From assembly GCA_964571855.1 (NCBI GenBank), contig CAZNDO010000002.1, positions 558,001 through 622,000 of the forward strand: a stretch of 64,000 nucleotides of DNA, in the 5' to 3' direction. This DNA is from CAYYFX01 sp964571855. GTDB taxonomy: Bacteria; ARS69. Numbering within the stretch: position 1 is the first letter of the stretch; each line of letters opens with the position of its first letter. Positions 8,350 through 17,078 of this stretch are shown piece by piece. The translations under genes and the position numbers were made by a program. Under the pieces are notes generated by a model. It saw nothing but the letters and a program-made list of their open reading frames with translations. It ran no database searches and was not told the origin of the DNA.

Positions 8350-10446
8350 ATGATCTCCGTCGCTCGCCGGACCCCGCGCGGCGCCGATCCCCCGCCGCGG
8401 TATACTGCGGCCACCTTGCCACCGCGGCCGGAGGAGTCCCCGATCGGCGCCGAGAGTTCCGCCCCCGCGACCCGCAGGTCCAGCACCGGAACGCCCTCCC
8501 GCTTCCCGCCCGGTCCGCTCCTGCCCTGGGCGTTCGCGGCGCTGACCTTCCTCGTCCGGGTCCCGGATCTGCGCTGGGGCCTGCCGCAGCCCGAGGAGGA
8601 GACCCTCCCGGTGATGAAGGCCTTCGCCATGTGGGGCTGGGACGAGGGCCGGCTCACGCTGGACCCGCAGACCGCCGGCTGGCCGGCGCTGTCGTTCTAC
8701 GTCAACCTCGCGCTGCAACATCTCCAGTACGCGCTCGGCCGGCTCACGGGACGCTATGGGGAGCCGCTCGACTTCTTCGTGCAGCACGTGGACGTGGCCA
8801 CGCTGCTCGTGCCCAGCCGCTTCCTGAACCTCCTCTTCGGGGCCGCCACCGTGCTCGTCGGCGTGCGCCTGGCCCGCCGCCTCACCGGCGACACCGGGGC
8901 CCTGCTCACCGGGCTCGTGCTCGCGTTCAGCCCGTTGCTCGTGAAGTACTCGCTCAACGTCGCGCCGGACGGACTGGCCACGCTGTGCGCGGCGCTCGCC
9001 CTGACCTGCTGCGTGGACCTCGTGGAGCGCGGGCGCACGCGGGACTACGTGGGGGCCGCCGTGTGGATCGGGCTCGGCGCCGCGACGAAGTACACACCCG
9101 TTCTCCTTGCGCCGTGCGTGGTCGCCGCGCACCTCGCACGCTCGTCCGCGCCGTCGTGGAGGACCCTCATCGCGCCGCGGCTTCCGCTGGCCGCCGGCGT
9201 CGCCGCGGCGGCGTTCTTCGCGGCCAGCCCGTACACCGTGCTGGACGCGGCCACCGCACAGCGCGACTTCGCGTCCCAGGTCACGCGCCTGGCCGGCGAA
9301 GGCCACTTCGGACACGAGCTCGTGGCCAACGGCTGGATCTTCTACCCGGCCGACGCCCTCCCCGCGGCCCTCGGCTGGCCGGTAGCCGTCCTCGGCCTCG
9401 CCGGCCTCGCGTGGGCCGCGTGGCGCCGCGGCGGCGCGTGGTGGCCGCTGCTCGCCGCCTTCGCGGCGTTCTATGCGGGGCTCGGCGCGCTCCGCTCCCC
9501 GTTCGACCACTACCTCCTGCCCGTGCTCCTGCCCGTCGTGCTCGGGGCCGCGGCGCTCGCGCAGGAGGCGGCGCGGCGGGCGCGCGCGGCCGCCGTCGTC
9601 GGCGCGGCGCTGCTGGCGGTCCCCTCCGCCTGGGCGAGCGCGCGGCAGCACGTCCGCTACGCGCACACGACCACGAACAACGAGGCGCGCGCATTCATCC
9701 TCGAGGAGCTCGCGGGGCCGGGCGTGACCTTCGCCTCGGAGATCGGCGGGCCGGAGCTGCCGCGGAGCCCGGAGGCGGACCTTGCCGGCCGCGGCGTGTG
9801 GGCGCGGCTGCGGCCCGAACAGCGCGCGCGACTCCTGGAGCGCCCCTTCGTGCACCGCTACATCATCAACCTGTACATGACCGCCGCGGAGGGCGCCGAC
9901 CTGTACTACGACCTGCGCCACTGCCTGGACTACGACTACGTCGTCGTGTCCGGGAAGGCGCGCGGCCGGTACGAGGCGCTCGCGGGCCGATTCCCGCGGC
10001 AGAACGAGTTCTACGCGGATCTCGCGCGGTATTGCGAACTCGTGCGCCACGTGGCGGCATCGCCGGCGCGCCTCGGCCCCGACGTGTGGATCTACCGCGT
10101 CGGACCCTCCGCACGACGCATCCTGGCCGACCGCGGCGAGCTGGCCCCGGGATTCGAACGGCCCTTCCTGGACCGGGCGCGCCGCTCGGACCTGCAGGCC
10201 TTCCTCGGTTTCACCGGAGGCGTGGCCATGCAACGGGAGGACTGGCGCGCCGCGGACCTGTACCTGGGGACGCTGCTGGACCTGGTCCCGGAGAATCGCG
10301 CCGCGCTTCTGCTGCCGCTCGCGAAGGTGAAGTTCAACGCGGGGGACCTGCCGGGGGCGGCCCGCCTGTGCGCGGAGCACCTGCAGCGGGCACCCGGCGA
10401 TGCGGAGGCGCTCGCGCTGGCGGCGGCGATCCGCGCGCGCGGCTGA
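8350..10446 (+). CDS. GT39-like membrane glycosyltransferase with C-terminal TPR-like segment
   Basis: A multi-pass protein of about 698 residues resembling the PMT/ArnT (GT39, PMT_2) family. After a basic N-terminal tail comes a first helix and an acidic loop (WGLPQPEEET) in place of the usual catalytic DE/DD loop. About ten hydrophobic helices follow (e.g. LPLAAGVAAAAFFAAS, LLPVLLPVVLGAAALAQ). The periplasmic part continues to about residue 600, and the last 90 residues carry two TPR-like helices (YLGTLLDLVPENRAALLLPLAKVKF, AARLCAEHLQRAPGDAEALALAAA). Family members move a sugar from a polyprenyl-phosphate donor to lipid or protein in the inner membrane. The start is uncertain: ATG at 8350 is used, but TTG at 8335 is in frame and a later start is possible. 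It is divergent from the gene at 8208, and the inverted repeat CTGACGCTTGTCAG (8328-8341) lies just before it. Confidence 0.82.
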   Translation: MISVARRTPRGADPPPRYTAATLPPRPEESPIGAESSAPATRRSSTGTPSRFPPGPLLPWAFAALTFLVRVPDLRWGLPQPEEETLPVMKAFAMWGWDEGRLTLDPQTAGWPALSFYVNLALQHLQYALGRLTGRYGEPLDFFVQHVDVATLLVPSRFLNLLFGAATVLVGVRLARRLTGDTGALLTGLVLAFSPLLVKYSLNVAPDGLATLCAALALTCCVDLVERGRTRDYVGAAVWIGLGAATKYTPVLLAPCVVAAHLARSSAPSWRTLIAPRLPLAAGVAAAAFFAASPYTVLDAATAQRDFASQVTRLAGEGHFGHELVANGWIFYPADALPAALGWPVAVLGLAGLAWAAWRRGGAWWPLLAAFAAFYAGLGALRSPFDHYLLPVLLPVVLGAAALAQEAARRARAAAVVGAALLAVPSAWASARQHVRYAHTTTNNEARAFILEELAGPGVTFASEIGGPELPRSPEADLAGRGVWARLRPEQRARLLERPFVHRYIINLYMTAAEGADLYYDLRHCLDYDYVVVSGKARGRYEALAGRFPRQNEFYADLARYCELVRHVAASPARLGPDVWIYRVGPSARRILADRGELAPGFERPFLDRARRSDLQAFLGFTGGVAMQREDWRAADLYLGTLLDLVPENRAALLLPLAKVKFNAGDLPGAARLCAEHLQRAPGDAEALALAAAIRARG

Positions 10447-10581
10447 TTCCCCCCGATCCGCCCCCGGATGCAAGCTACAGGACCGTTTACTCTGGTCATC
10501 CGCCCGTTCCCGGACTAGCTTAACTCCGGATGGACGCGATGCTGCCGCAAGCGGCCCGCGGGTCCTGGGGGGGGTGCGGTG

Positions 10582-11928
10582 ATGCTACGGCTTCTCTGCG
10601 CATGTGCGTTCTGCCTTGCGGCCGGTTCGGCCCGCGCAACCCGCCTGGAGCGGGCGCTCGCCGACGATCCCGGGGTCCTGGAAGTCGGCCTGACCGCGCG
10701 ACCGGGACGCGGCATCGCGCCGCTCCCCGTGCGGTTCGAGGTGGCCTGGTACCAGCCGGGAACGGATCGGATCCTCCGCGTCGACTGGGACTACGAGGAC
10801 GACGGCACCATCGATGCTTCCGGATTCTCCGTCTCCCACGTGTTCGAGGAGCCTGGCCGGCACGCCGTGGTCGCCCGGATCGTCACCCGCGACCACGGCA
10901 TGTTCACGCGACGCGGCACCGTCCACGTCCAATTGGCCATGATGACGCTCTCGTTCGATGATGGGCACGTCACGCAAGGGCAGTACGCTCTGCCGTTGCT
11001 GCAGGCGCGCGGCATCCCCGCAACGGCCTATGCCGTGCCGAGGTGGATCGAGTGGCGCGAGGAAGGGACATCGACGCTGTACCTGTCGTGGGCGGAGTTG
11101 CACCGGCTGCGCGACGCGGGCTGGGACATCGGCAGCCACACGCTCACCCACCCGCACCTCCCGCTGCTGTCCGAGGACGATATCCGTTACGAGCTGGAGA
11201 CCGCGCGCCAGATCCTGGCGGATCACGGCTTTCCCGCGCCGCATTTCGCCCTGCCGCACGGCGCGTACGACGCGCGCGTCCTCGCCCTGGTGCCGCAGTA
11301 CCACGAGTCGAACCGCGCGACCGGGAATGCCGTGAACGCGCATCCCGCGTCCGCGGACCGGTGGCTGCTGGTCTCCAAGGGAACGAACTGGTTCAAGACG
11401 ATCGAGGAGTACCGGCAGTACGTGGACGAGGCCGCCGGCGCCGGCGGCTGGCTCATCCTGAACAGCCACATCGTCCTCCCGGAGTGCGGGACGGTGCCGT
11501 ACTGCGTGGAGACGTCGATGCTCGACGACGTGCTGGACTACGCGGAAGCCCGCCACGTGGGCTTCGGCACGGTCGATGAGCTCCTCTCCGGCGCATGGAC
11601 CAGGGACCCCACGTGGTTCGAGCCCGGCACCGCCGTCGGTCCCGCCGCCGCGCCGAGCCTCGCGGTGCGCCGCCACGGGGACGCCGCGGGCCGCGATGAG
11701 TTGCTGTTGACCGCCCCCGGCGTCGGGCACTGGACCATCACGGTGCACGACGTCTCGGGCCGCCGCGTCGCGCGGCTCCACGACGGCTTCCTGCCGCCGG
11801 GCCAGCACGCGTTCTCCTGGGGCGGCCGCGACGGCACGGGCGCCCCGGTGGGCTCCGGCGTCTACTTCATCCGTGCGGTGGAGCGTTCCGGAGCGCCGGT
11901 CGCCGCGAGGACCCTGATCCTCCGCTGA
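10582..11928 (+). CDS. Secreted polysaccharide deacetylase (NodB/CE4) with PKD-like N-terminus and FlgD-like C-terminus
   Basis: A signal peptide is followed by a PKD-like Ig domain (DWDYEDDGTIDASGFSVSHVF, about residues 60-95). The CE4 NodB domain then shows motif 1 SFDDGH (about 124-129, the catalytic Asp and metal-binding Asp) and motif 2 HTLTHPHL (about 186-193, metal-binding His). LPHGAYDARVL stands where motif 3 (RxPYG) is expected, with the first Arg changed, and LNSHIVL near 292 stands for the last motif. The C-terminal 85 residues are a FlgD-like Ig domain (VHDVSGRRVARL, GSGVYFIRAV). It probably removes acetyl groups from an N-acetylated surface polysaccharide. A run of G serves as ribosome site before the tandem GTG ATG; ATG is used. 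Confidence 0.88.
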   Translation: MLRLLCACAFCLAAGSARATRLERALADDPGVLEVGLTARPGRGIAPLPVRFEVAWYQPGTDRILRVDWDYEDDGTIDASGFSVSHVFEEPGRHAVVARIVTRDHGMFTRRGTVHVQLAMMTLSFDDGHVTQGQYALPLLQARGIPATAYAVPRWIEWREEGTSTLYLSWAELHRLRDAGWDIGSHTLTHPHLPLLSEDDIRYELETARQILADHGFPAPHFALPHGAYDARVLALVPQYHESNRATGNAVNAHPASADRWLLVSKGTNWFKTIEEYRQYVDEAAGAGGWLILNSHIVLPECGTVPYCVETSMLDDVLDYAEARHVGFGTVDELLSGAWTRDPTWFEPGTAVGPAAAPSLAVRRHGDAAGRDELLLTAPGVGHWTITVHDVSGRRVARLHDGFLPPGQHAFSWGGRDGTGAPVGSGVYFIRAVERSGAPVAARTLILR

Positions 11929-12022
11929 GCGTGGCTCGGCAGGTTGCCGGATGCGACCCGCGGTACCGCGCGCCCGCGGGCCGGGCAGCGGCGCGGCGGC
12001 CGGCGCGGGTCGCGGGCCGGGA

Positions 12023-12535
12023 TCAGACCAGCTTCCGCATCGTCCGCAGGATCTCGCCCTCGTCGCCCGCCTCCAGGAACTCGCGGAGCAAGCCCTCGCC
12101 CCCCACGGAGAACGCGGTGGCGATCTGCTTGTAGATCCGGAGGTACAGGGTGTCCTCGTAGGGCGGGGTCACGAGGACGAAGAAGAGATGCGCGAGCCGC
12201 CCGTCGAGGCAGCCGAACTCGACGCCGGCGGTGGATCGCGCGAACGCGAAGAGGCACTCCTTGGCCTGGCTCGTCCGCACGTGCGGCACGGCGACGCCCC
12301 CCTTCAGGCCCGTGCTCGCCTTCTTCTCGCGGTTCCGGAGATCGGCGAGGAGCTTCCGGCGGTTGCTCACGCGGCCGGAGCGACCCAGGAGCTCCACGAG
12401 CTCGTCGAGGATCTTCTCCTTCTGGGCGAGGAGATACCGTGCGCGGGGGATCTCCTCGCGCTCCTCCGGCGGGACGTCCCGCGTCCGAAGCTCGAGCAGG
12501 ATGAGGTCCCGCCTCAGGTGGCGCGCGAGGTTCAC
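12023..12535 (-). CDS. PTS EIIA-like (PtsN type) phosphocarrier domain protein
   Basis: A 170-residue protein beginning VNLARHLRRDLILLEL, as PTS EIIA(Ntr/Fru) proteins do, from a GTG at 12535. The phospho-acceptor His lies in AVPHVRT, after the typical ASTGLKGGV lead-in, and is followed by VEFGCLDGRLAHLFFVLVTPP. An insert of about 35 residues rich in Arg, Lys and Glu (EREEIPRARYLLAQKEKILDEL) lengthens the usual N-terminal linker. No EIIB, EIIC, HPr or rpoN gene is in view, so a regulatory PtsN-like role is more likely than sugar transport. It converges with the deacetylase gene. The GTG has an AGGA directly abutting it, so the start could be further upstream. Confidence 0.75.
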   Translation of the reverse strand: MNLARHLRRDLILLELRTRDVPPEEREEIPRARYLLAQKEKILDELVELLGRSGRVSNRRKLLADLRNREKKASTGLKGGVAVPHVRTSQAKECLFAFARSTAGVEFGCLDGRLAHLFFVLVTPPYEDTLYLRIYKQIATAFSVGGEGLLREFLEAGDEGEILRTMRKLV

Positions 12536-12795
12536 TCCTTGACCTGCCTCGGCCGGCACACCGGCCTCTCGTGGCAGACCAAGGTACCCGTGCGTGCTCC
12601 GGCGGCCACGCCCCGGGGCCCCGCGGCCGCCCGTCACGCCTCCTCCCCTTGGGGGCGCCCGCCGAGGCGAACGTCTTCTAGGGCGGGCGCGGCGAGCGTG
12701 TCCCCTTTTCCCCCCGCGCGTCGCGCTGCGGGGAGAGCGGTATGGTGCGGTTCCGCGCCAAGGCTCGAGCACCAACCCCCGACCCGGAGGTCGTC

Positions 12796-13911
12796 ATGCA
12801 CCCCGTCGATCGTCGCTCCTTCGCGCGCTCCACGATCGGACGGACCCTTGCGCTCGCGGTCGCCCTCGCGAGTTCGGGCCGGGCGCAGGCAGCCGACGAT
12901 ACGGCGCTCAGGTTGGCCAACGTGGACGCGACGGACACGGGCTACGTCCGCGTTGCCAACGACCCCGCGTTTGTTCTCCAGGAGTTCACCCTCGAAGCCT
13001 GGATCCAGCGCGTGGGTCTCGGCTACGGCGGCACCACGGACGCGTTGGGCGCGGCCATCCTCGCGAAGCCGATCGAGGGGCAGACCGGGAGCTACCTCGG
13101 CTCGTGGCACCTCAATTGGACGAACAGCGGGGCGCTGATCTTCACGGTCGTCCACACCGCCGCCAACTCGGGCGTGTTCCTGACGACCCCGGCGGTGGGC
13201 ACGCCCCTCGCCCGGCACCACGTCGCCGCGACCTTCGACGGCGACACGCTGCGCGCCTTCGTCGACGGGGTGCAGGCCGCGCAGGCGAGCTGGAATCTGG
13301 GAAGCGTCTACTACGGGAATGACGACGTCCTCATCGGCGCGCAGGACTTCGGGGCGGGCTACCTTCGCCGCTTCGACGGCCTTATCGACGATGTGCGCAT
13401 CTGGGACCACGCCCGCACGCCGTCCGAGATCGCCGCCCGGATGAACTGCCGTCTCAGCGGAGACGAGCCGGGACTCGTGGCCAACTGGACGTTCGACGAG
13501 TCCGATCTGTCGGACGCGACCGGCCACGGTCACGCGGGCGTCATCGGCGGTCTCGCGGGCTCGGTCACCTACGCCCCGCTGGTATCGATCCCGATCTGCA
13601 CGGTTGGCGTCGAGGCGACGCCGCTCCCCGCCCCGGTCGGGCTTGCGATGGCGCTTCCCGGACAGCCCTCGCGCGGCGAGCAGGTCACCGTACGGCTCGA
13701 CCTGCCCCGCGAGGGCTGGGTGACGCTCGATGTCCTGGACGTCGCCGGCCGGGGCCGCGGAGTGCTGGCCTCGCGGCACATGGCCGCCGGACGACACGAC
13801 CTGATCCAAGACCTCACGGCTCTTCGCGGGAGCCGGTCAAGCGGGGTGTTCTTCCTTCGCCTGCGCTTCGAAGGACAGGCCGTCGTGTGCAGGCTCGTTC
13901 GCCTGAGGTGA
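12796..13911 (+). CDS. Secreted LamG/concanavalin-like protein with FlgD-like C-terminal domain
   Basis: The product has 371 residues, from an ATG with GGAGG six bases upstream. A signal or Tat-like leader (RRSFARSTIGRTLALAVALA) is followed by a LamG/concanavalin A-like beta-sandwich at residues about 40-240: FTLEAWIQ, HHVAATFDGDTLRAFVDGV, FDGLIDDVRIWDHARTPSEI and LVANWTFDE are the typical strand signatures. The last 85 residues are a FlgD-like Ig/sorting domain (VTLDVLDVAGRGRGVL, SSGVFFLRL). It is an extracellular or surface protein that may bind a glycan or serve as an adhesion module; no catalytic residues are seen. It borders the relic-rich intergenic region on its right. Confidence 0.85.
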   Translation: MHPVDRRSFARSTIGRTLALAVALASSGRAQAADDTALRLANVDATDTGYVRVANDPAFVLQEFTLEAWIQRVGLGYGGTTDALGAAILAKPIEGQTGSYLGSWHLNWTNSGALIFTVVHTAANSGVFLTTPAVGTPLARHHVAATFDGDTLRAFVDGVQAAQASWNLGSVYYGNDDVLIGAQDFGAGYLRRFDGLIDDVRIWDHARTPSEIAARMNCRLSGDEPGLVANWTFDESDLSDATGHGHAGVIGGLAGSVTYAPLVSIPICTVGVEATPLPAPVGLAMALPGQPSRGEQVTVRLDLPREGWVTLDVLDVAGRGRGVLASRHMAAGRHDLIQDLTALRGSRSSGVFFLRLRFEGQAVVCRLVRLR

Positions 13912-13929
13912 GGGGAAGCTCCGGTGGCC

Positions 13930-13966
13930 GGCGACCGCGCTGACCGTCGAACGCTCGGCGAGCTTC
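13930..13966 (-). pseudogene. Relic of the start of a nucleotidyltransferase-like gene
   Basis: On the minus strand this reads VKLAERSTVSAVA, matching the first codons (MKLDGKSTVTAVA) of the nucleotidyltransferase gene starting at 17078. The rest of the gene is gone and repeat copy A follows on the plus-strand right. It is a decayed fragment. Confidence 0.4.
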
Positions 13967-13970
13967 ACCG

Positions 13971-14026
13971 CATGGAGCCGTTCGTCGGTCTCCGGGGATT
14001 GCAGGAGGCCGCCTGAGGTCGCAAAG
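13971..14026 (-). repeat. Dispersed repeat copy A (partial)
   Basis: Partial copy of the roughly 100-bp repeat. The plus strand has CATGGAGCCGTTCG, GGTCTCCGGGGATTGCAGG and AGGCCGCCTGAGGTCGC, aligning with copies B-G (best with G, which also has TCGTCGGTCTC). The GTATCCC end is missing. Confidence 0.6.
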
Positions 14027-14629
14027 GGTGGGCCGGCGTTCCGCCGAGACCGATCCGCCCCTTGTGCAGCGCCGCGCGCGGGCAAGTACTGCTGCGTGGG
14101 TGGTGCGTGACAGGCCCTGCACCGTCGCCCCTCGCCGGACCCGATGCAGCCGCGAGTCCCCCGCTGCACGCCCCACGCCGGTCGGACCCGAAGTCGCCGG
14201 CACGCCTCCCGGCACCTCGATTTCGGGTGCCTGTGCACGGGAGGCCACGCTCCGGCGTCGAGCCGTCCCACGGTGCCGAGTGACTACTACCCACCCGTCG
14301 CGGACGCGGGACCCGATCAGACACCCGTGCCGCAGAGGACCTGGGGAGGGATCAGGTCGACCTACCGGTGACGAGCGCCACGGGCCGACTCGCCGCGCCG
14401 CCCCACGGAACGACTGCCGCGCTCCAGTGTCGAGCCGACCGCGAGCGCAACCGTGCTCACGGTCGAGCCGGAACGACCGCGCGCGACCCGCCGCGCGAGG
14501 TCGCGGGGGGGGCGTGCGGGGCACCGGATGGACGTGGGTTGACGCCGAACGGACGCGGATCGTAGCCTTGCTCGCTCAGCCCCCTCCGTCAGCGGCCCCT
14601 CGGTTGACCTCGAACCCGGGAGGAGCGGC
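14027..14629. other. Gene-poor stretch with relics
   Basis: No credible gene is seen. Around 14160-14260 there is sequence similar to the D'-type repeat (minus strand GGCACCCGAAATCGAGG, then CGACTTCGGGTCCG), and 14197-14222 holds a GGCACC/GGTGCC hairpin. A nucleotidyltransferase relic lies at 14410-14467. The last bases before 14630 form the GGGAGGAG ribosome site of the next gene. Confidence 0.5.
14410..14467 (-). pseudogene. Relic of an AbiEii-like nucleotidyltransferase gene start
   Basis: The minus strand reads STVSTVALAVGSTLERG, nearly the same as STVTAVAVAVGSTLLERG at residues 7-24 of the intact gene at 16506-17078. Nothing further of the gene is kept. It is a fragment left by deletion. 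Confidence 0.5.
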
Positions 14630-16225
14630 ATGACACGCGGATCTCGCAAGGCCCTGGCAACGGCAGCCGCCGTTGTCGCGTCCGTGACCGGTCCAGCCTC
14701 CGCGGAACTGGCCACCGTCCTCGTGCGGTCGGGTGGCCCCTTGAACGGCACACCGTACACCGTGCAGACCGTCCACTTGCTTCGCGTGAACGGGAGCGGC
14801 GGCTACATCGTTCACGTGACCACCACGGACGGCGTCGATCGAATTTGGGGAGCACCATTGGGTGGTCCGCCATCCGTGATCCGCTCGGTGCCCGTCGGAA
14901 GCAGGATCGATCCGGGCGTGACGCTCGGCGAGGACGGGAGCCTGCTCTACGTCCTGGACGGGCCGGCCTCCGGGGACCGCAGCGTCCAGCGGGACGACAC
15001 GGTGCTGGCCGTGAACGCCGGGACCTACCCGCCGATCCCGGGTTCCACGTGGACCGGATCGCAGTTCCGCGCCGTCGCGCTCCCCGGCACGGGCCCGATC
15101 TGGGCCGGGCTCCTCGCGCCGACCGGCCACTACGGCCTGTTCGGCGAGCCTCTCCCGGGCCCGTACCTTCTCGCCGGGGAAACGCTCCCGGGCATCCCCG
15201 TACCGATCGGGTATCCCCGCTGGAACACCTTCCGCCTCTCCGCGAGCGGGTTGCACTCCTGCGGGATCGTCAACCTGACGGGGGGCGAGCTCGAGGCGTT
15301 CGTGGTCGATCGCGAAGGTGCCGCTGCCGCCGGCATCGCGCTCCGGTACGGGCAGGTCATCCCGCCGGAACTCGGCGGCAACGGATCGGCCGTGTTCGGA
15401 GGGTTCATCGCCGGCGACATCAACGACAGCGGGGCGTGGGTCGGCGGCTACTTCGACCAGGTTCCGCCGGAGTCCCCGGGCGCCGTGGGCGGACTCCTCG
15501 AGAGCGGCGTCCTGATCCGGAGTCCCGGCGACGTCCTTGACGGCGTCCTGCTCCGGGGCGGGCCCCATCCGGGGATGCGGATCAACGCCGACGCCGACAT
15601 CCTCGCGGGGTGGGTCACGGGGACGAGCGAGTGGAACGAGTTCGGACAGGCGCTCAGCCTGCGCCACGGCGCCACCGAGCGGCTCGTGCTTCGCACCCAC
15701 GACGAGGTGGATCTTGACGGCGATCTCGTTCCCGACCCGGGCGCGGAGTTCTTCCGGATCTGGTACGACGAGAACTACCCCTCGAACCTGGAGTTGTCCG
15801 GGCGCGACGCAGGTGGCGGGGTGACGATCTTCGCGAAGGCCTGGGTCGACACCGCCGGCACGACGCAGTACCCGTGGCTGATCACGGATGACATCGTGGC
15901 GATCCTTCGCATCGACTCCGGGGCCGCCGTGACGACGCCGGTCGCCGCGGGGCCGACGCTCAAGGGACTCGAAGTCCGACCGAATCCCATGTCCGACGGG
16001 ACGGAGTTCGTGATCTCCCTCGACCGTTCGGAGCCGGTGGAAGTGTCGATCTACGATGTCCGCGGCGTTCGCCTGGCGCACCTTCTCGACGAGGTGCGGC
16101 CCGCGGGAGTCCACCGCGTCGCCTGGAGCCCGGCGAGCGCGGCCACGATGTCGTCCGGAGTGCTCTTCTACAGGGCGCGGTTGGGGGACGCCGAGTACCG
16201 GGGGAAGATTGTCCGAGTGCAGTGA
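14630..16225 (+). CDS. Large secreted protein with FlgD-like C-terminal domain
   Basis: The product has 531 residues, from an ATG with a GGGAGGAG ribosome site. A signal peptide (1-26, ending PASAE) leads into a 430-residue body of beta-rich, Gly-rich sequence with repeated blocks such as GDINDSGAWVGGYF, GSAVFGGFIAG and INADADILAGWVTG, resembling an extracellular repeat or propeller protein. A closing Ig/T9SS-type region (LEVRPNPMSDGTEFVISL, VSIYDVRGVRLAHLLDEV, SSGVLFYRARL) fills the last 85 residues. It is secreted, with unknown ligand or function. It is the last plus-strand gene before the minus-strand gene-repeat units, and is followed by a GC hairpin. Confidence 0.78.
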   Translation: MTRGSRKALATAAAVVASVTGPASAELATVLVRSGGPLNGTPYTVQTVHLLRVNGSGGYIVHVTTTDGVDRIWGAPLGGPPSVIRSVPVGSRIDPGVTLGEDGSLLYVLDGPASGDRSVQRDDTVLAVNAGTYPPIPGSTWTGSQFRAVALPGTGPIWAGLLAPTGHYGLFGEPLPGPYLLAGETLPGIPVPIGYPRWNTFRLSASGLHSCGIVNLTGGELEAFVVDREGAAAAGIALRYGQVIPPELGGNGSAVFGGFIAGDINDSGAWVGGYFDQVPPESPGAVGGLLESGVLIRSPGDVLDGVLLRGGPHPGMRINADADILAGWVTGTSEWNEFGQALSLRHGATERLVLRTHDEVDLDGDLVPDPGAEFFRIWYDENYPSNLELSGRDAGGGVTIFAKAWVDTAGTTQYPWLITDDIVAILRIDSGAAVTTPVAAGPTLKGLEVRPNPMSDGTEFVISLDRSEPVEVSIYDVRGVRLAHLLDEVRPAGVHRVAWSPASAATMSSGVLFYRARLGDAEYRGKIVRVQ

Positions 16226-16243
16226 CGCTGCGCGGGCTTCACG

Positions 16244-16280
16244 GGCGGGGGACCCGACGGCGAGGCTGTCACCCCGCCCC
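16244..16280 (+). terminator. GC hairpin after the 14630-16225 gene
   Basis: GGGCGGGG (16244-16251) pairs with CCCCGCCC (16273-16280) across a 21-base loop, 18 bases past the stop codon. There is no T tract, so this is a candidate only. Confidence 0.4.
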
Positions 16281-16340
16281 GGATCCGCGCCGTGACGGCC
16301 TAATGCCTCCGAAACGCCTCGCCCGCGACGCGGACGCGAT

Positions 16341-16460
16341 TGGTATCCCTAGGCACGCGAAGTTCGAAGTCCGGGAGCGCGTGGATGGAGGCGGTCGAGG
16401 GTCTCTGGGGGTTGCTGGAGGCCGCGTGAGGTCGCGGGAGGTTGTGCCGGGTGGCGCCCT
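16341..16460 (-). repeat. Dispersed repeat copy B
   Basis: Starts TGGTATCCCTAGGCA, then CGCGAAGTTCGAAGTCCG (16356-16373), GTGGATGGAGGCGGTCGAGG, GGGGGTTGCTGGAGGCC and GTGAGGTCGCGGGAGG. It lies directly 3' of the nucleotidyltransferase gene (minus strand). Read on the minus strand it ends GGGATACCA, the same nine bases as the 3' end of tRNA-Glu at 56638. Confidence 0.85.
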
Positions 16461-16505
16461 CAGGGGCAATGCTGGGGCCTACCTGAGAGGCGCGTTCCCC
16501 CGGAG

Positions 16506-17078
16506 TCAGGCACCTCCCCGTTCCCTCGTCCGCCGATGCCGCCTCGCTCGCTCCAGCTCCGCCCGGAACTCCTCGAATCGCGACGAGGCTCCCTCGGTGT
16601 CGCTCCACTCCCGGATCGCGCTCATACGGACTCGGTTCCTGAGCGCGACCAGCACGGCTGAACGGAGACTCTGCCGATCGCTCCAGTGGTAGAACGCCGC
16701 CAGGCGATCGCGGCAGCAGTCCGTCGGCGAAAGGGCGAGTACCCGGCGCCCAGCGCGGCGGACCTCGACGGCCCGGACCGCGACATCATCACCGATCGCC
16801 AGCGGTCCCGGGGGGAACTCCACGTACAAGGACGTGCGCGGGTGTTCGTACCGGTCCCCTTGGCGGGAGAACCCGGCCGCCGCCATGGCGGAGTCGAGTT
16901 GCTCGCGGCGCACCGAGGCGGGGAGCACGAAGTCCACGTCCTTCGAGTGGTACACGCCCCGGGTGTACAGGCTGACGCACGCTCCGCCCGTGAGGACGGC
17001 CTGAATGCCGCGCTCCAAGAGCGTCGAGCCGACCGCCACGGCGACCGCAGTCACGGTCGACTTCCCGTCCAGCTTCAC
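16506..17078 (-). CDS. Nucleotidyltransferase-fold protein (AbiEii/MNT-like), probable toxin of a TA-like pair
   Basis: A 190-residue protein with the signature of minimal nucleotidyltransferases: TGGACVSLYTRG (about 30-41) then SKDVDF (45-50), giving the GG...DxD metal-binding core (Asp47, Asp49). Residues 115-145 (LSPTDCCRDRLAAFYHWSDRQSLRSA) resemble the helical part of AbiEii/NTP_transf families. The start overlaps the stop of the upstream HTH gene by 4 nt (ATGA at 17075-17078), so the two are co-translated. The pair order (HTH regulator, then NTase) fits AbiEi/AbiEii-like and other type IV-like toxin-antitoxin or abortive-infection modules. NTase toxins of this class modify tRNA or use NTPs, but the substrate here is unknown. 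Decayed copies of its start lie at 14410 and 13930. Confidence 0.75.
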   Translation of the reverse strand: MKLDGKSTVTAVAVAVGSTLLERGIQAVLTGGACVSLYTRGVYHSKDVDFVLPASVRREQLDSAMAAAGFSRQGDRYEHPRTSLYVEFPPGPLAIGDDVAVRAVEVRRAGRRVLALSPTDCCRDRLAAFYHWSDRQSLRSAVLVALRNRVRMSAIREWSDTEGASSRFEEFRAELERARRHRRTRERGGA

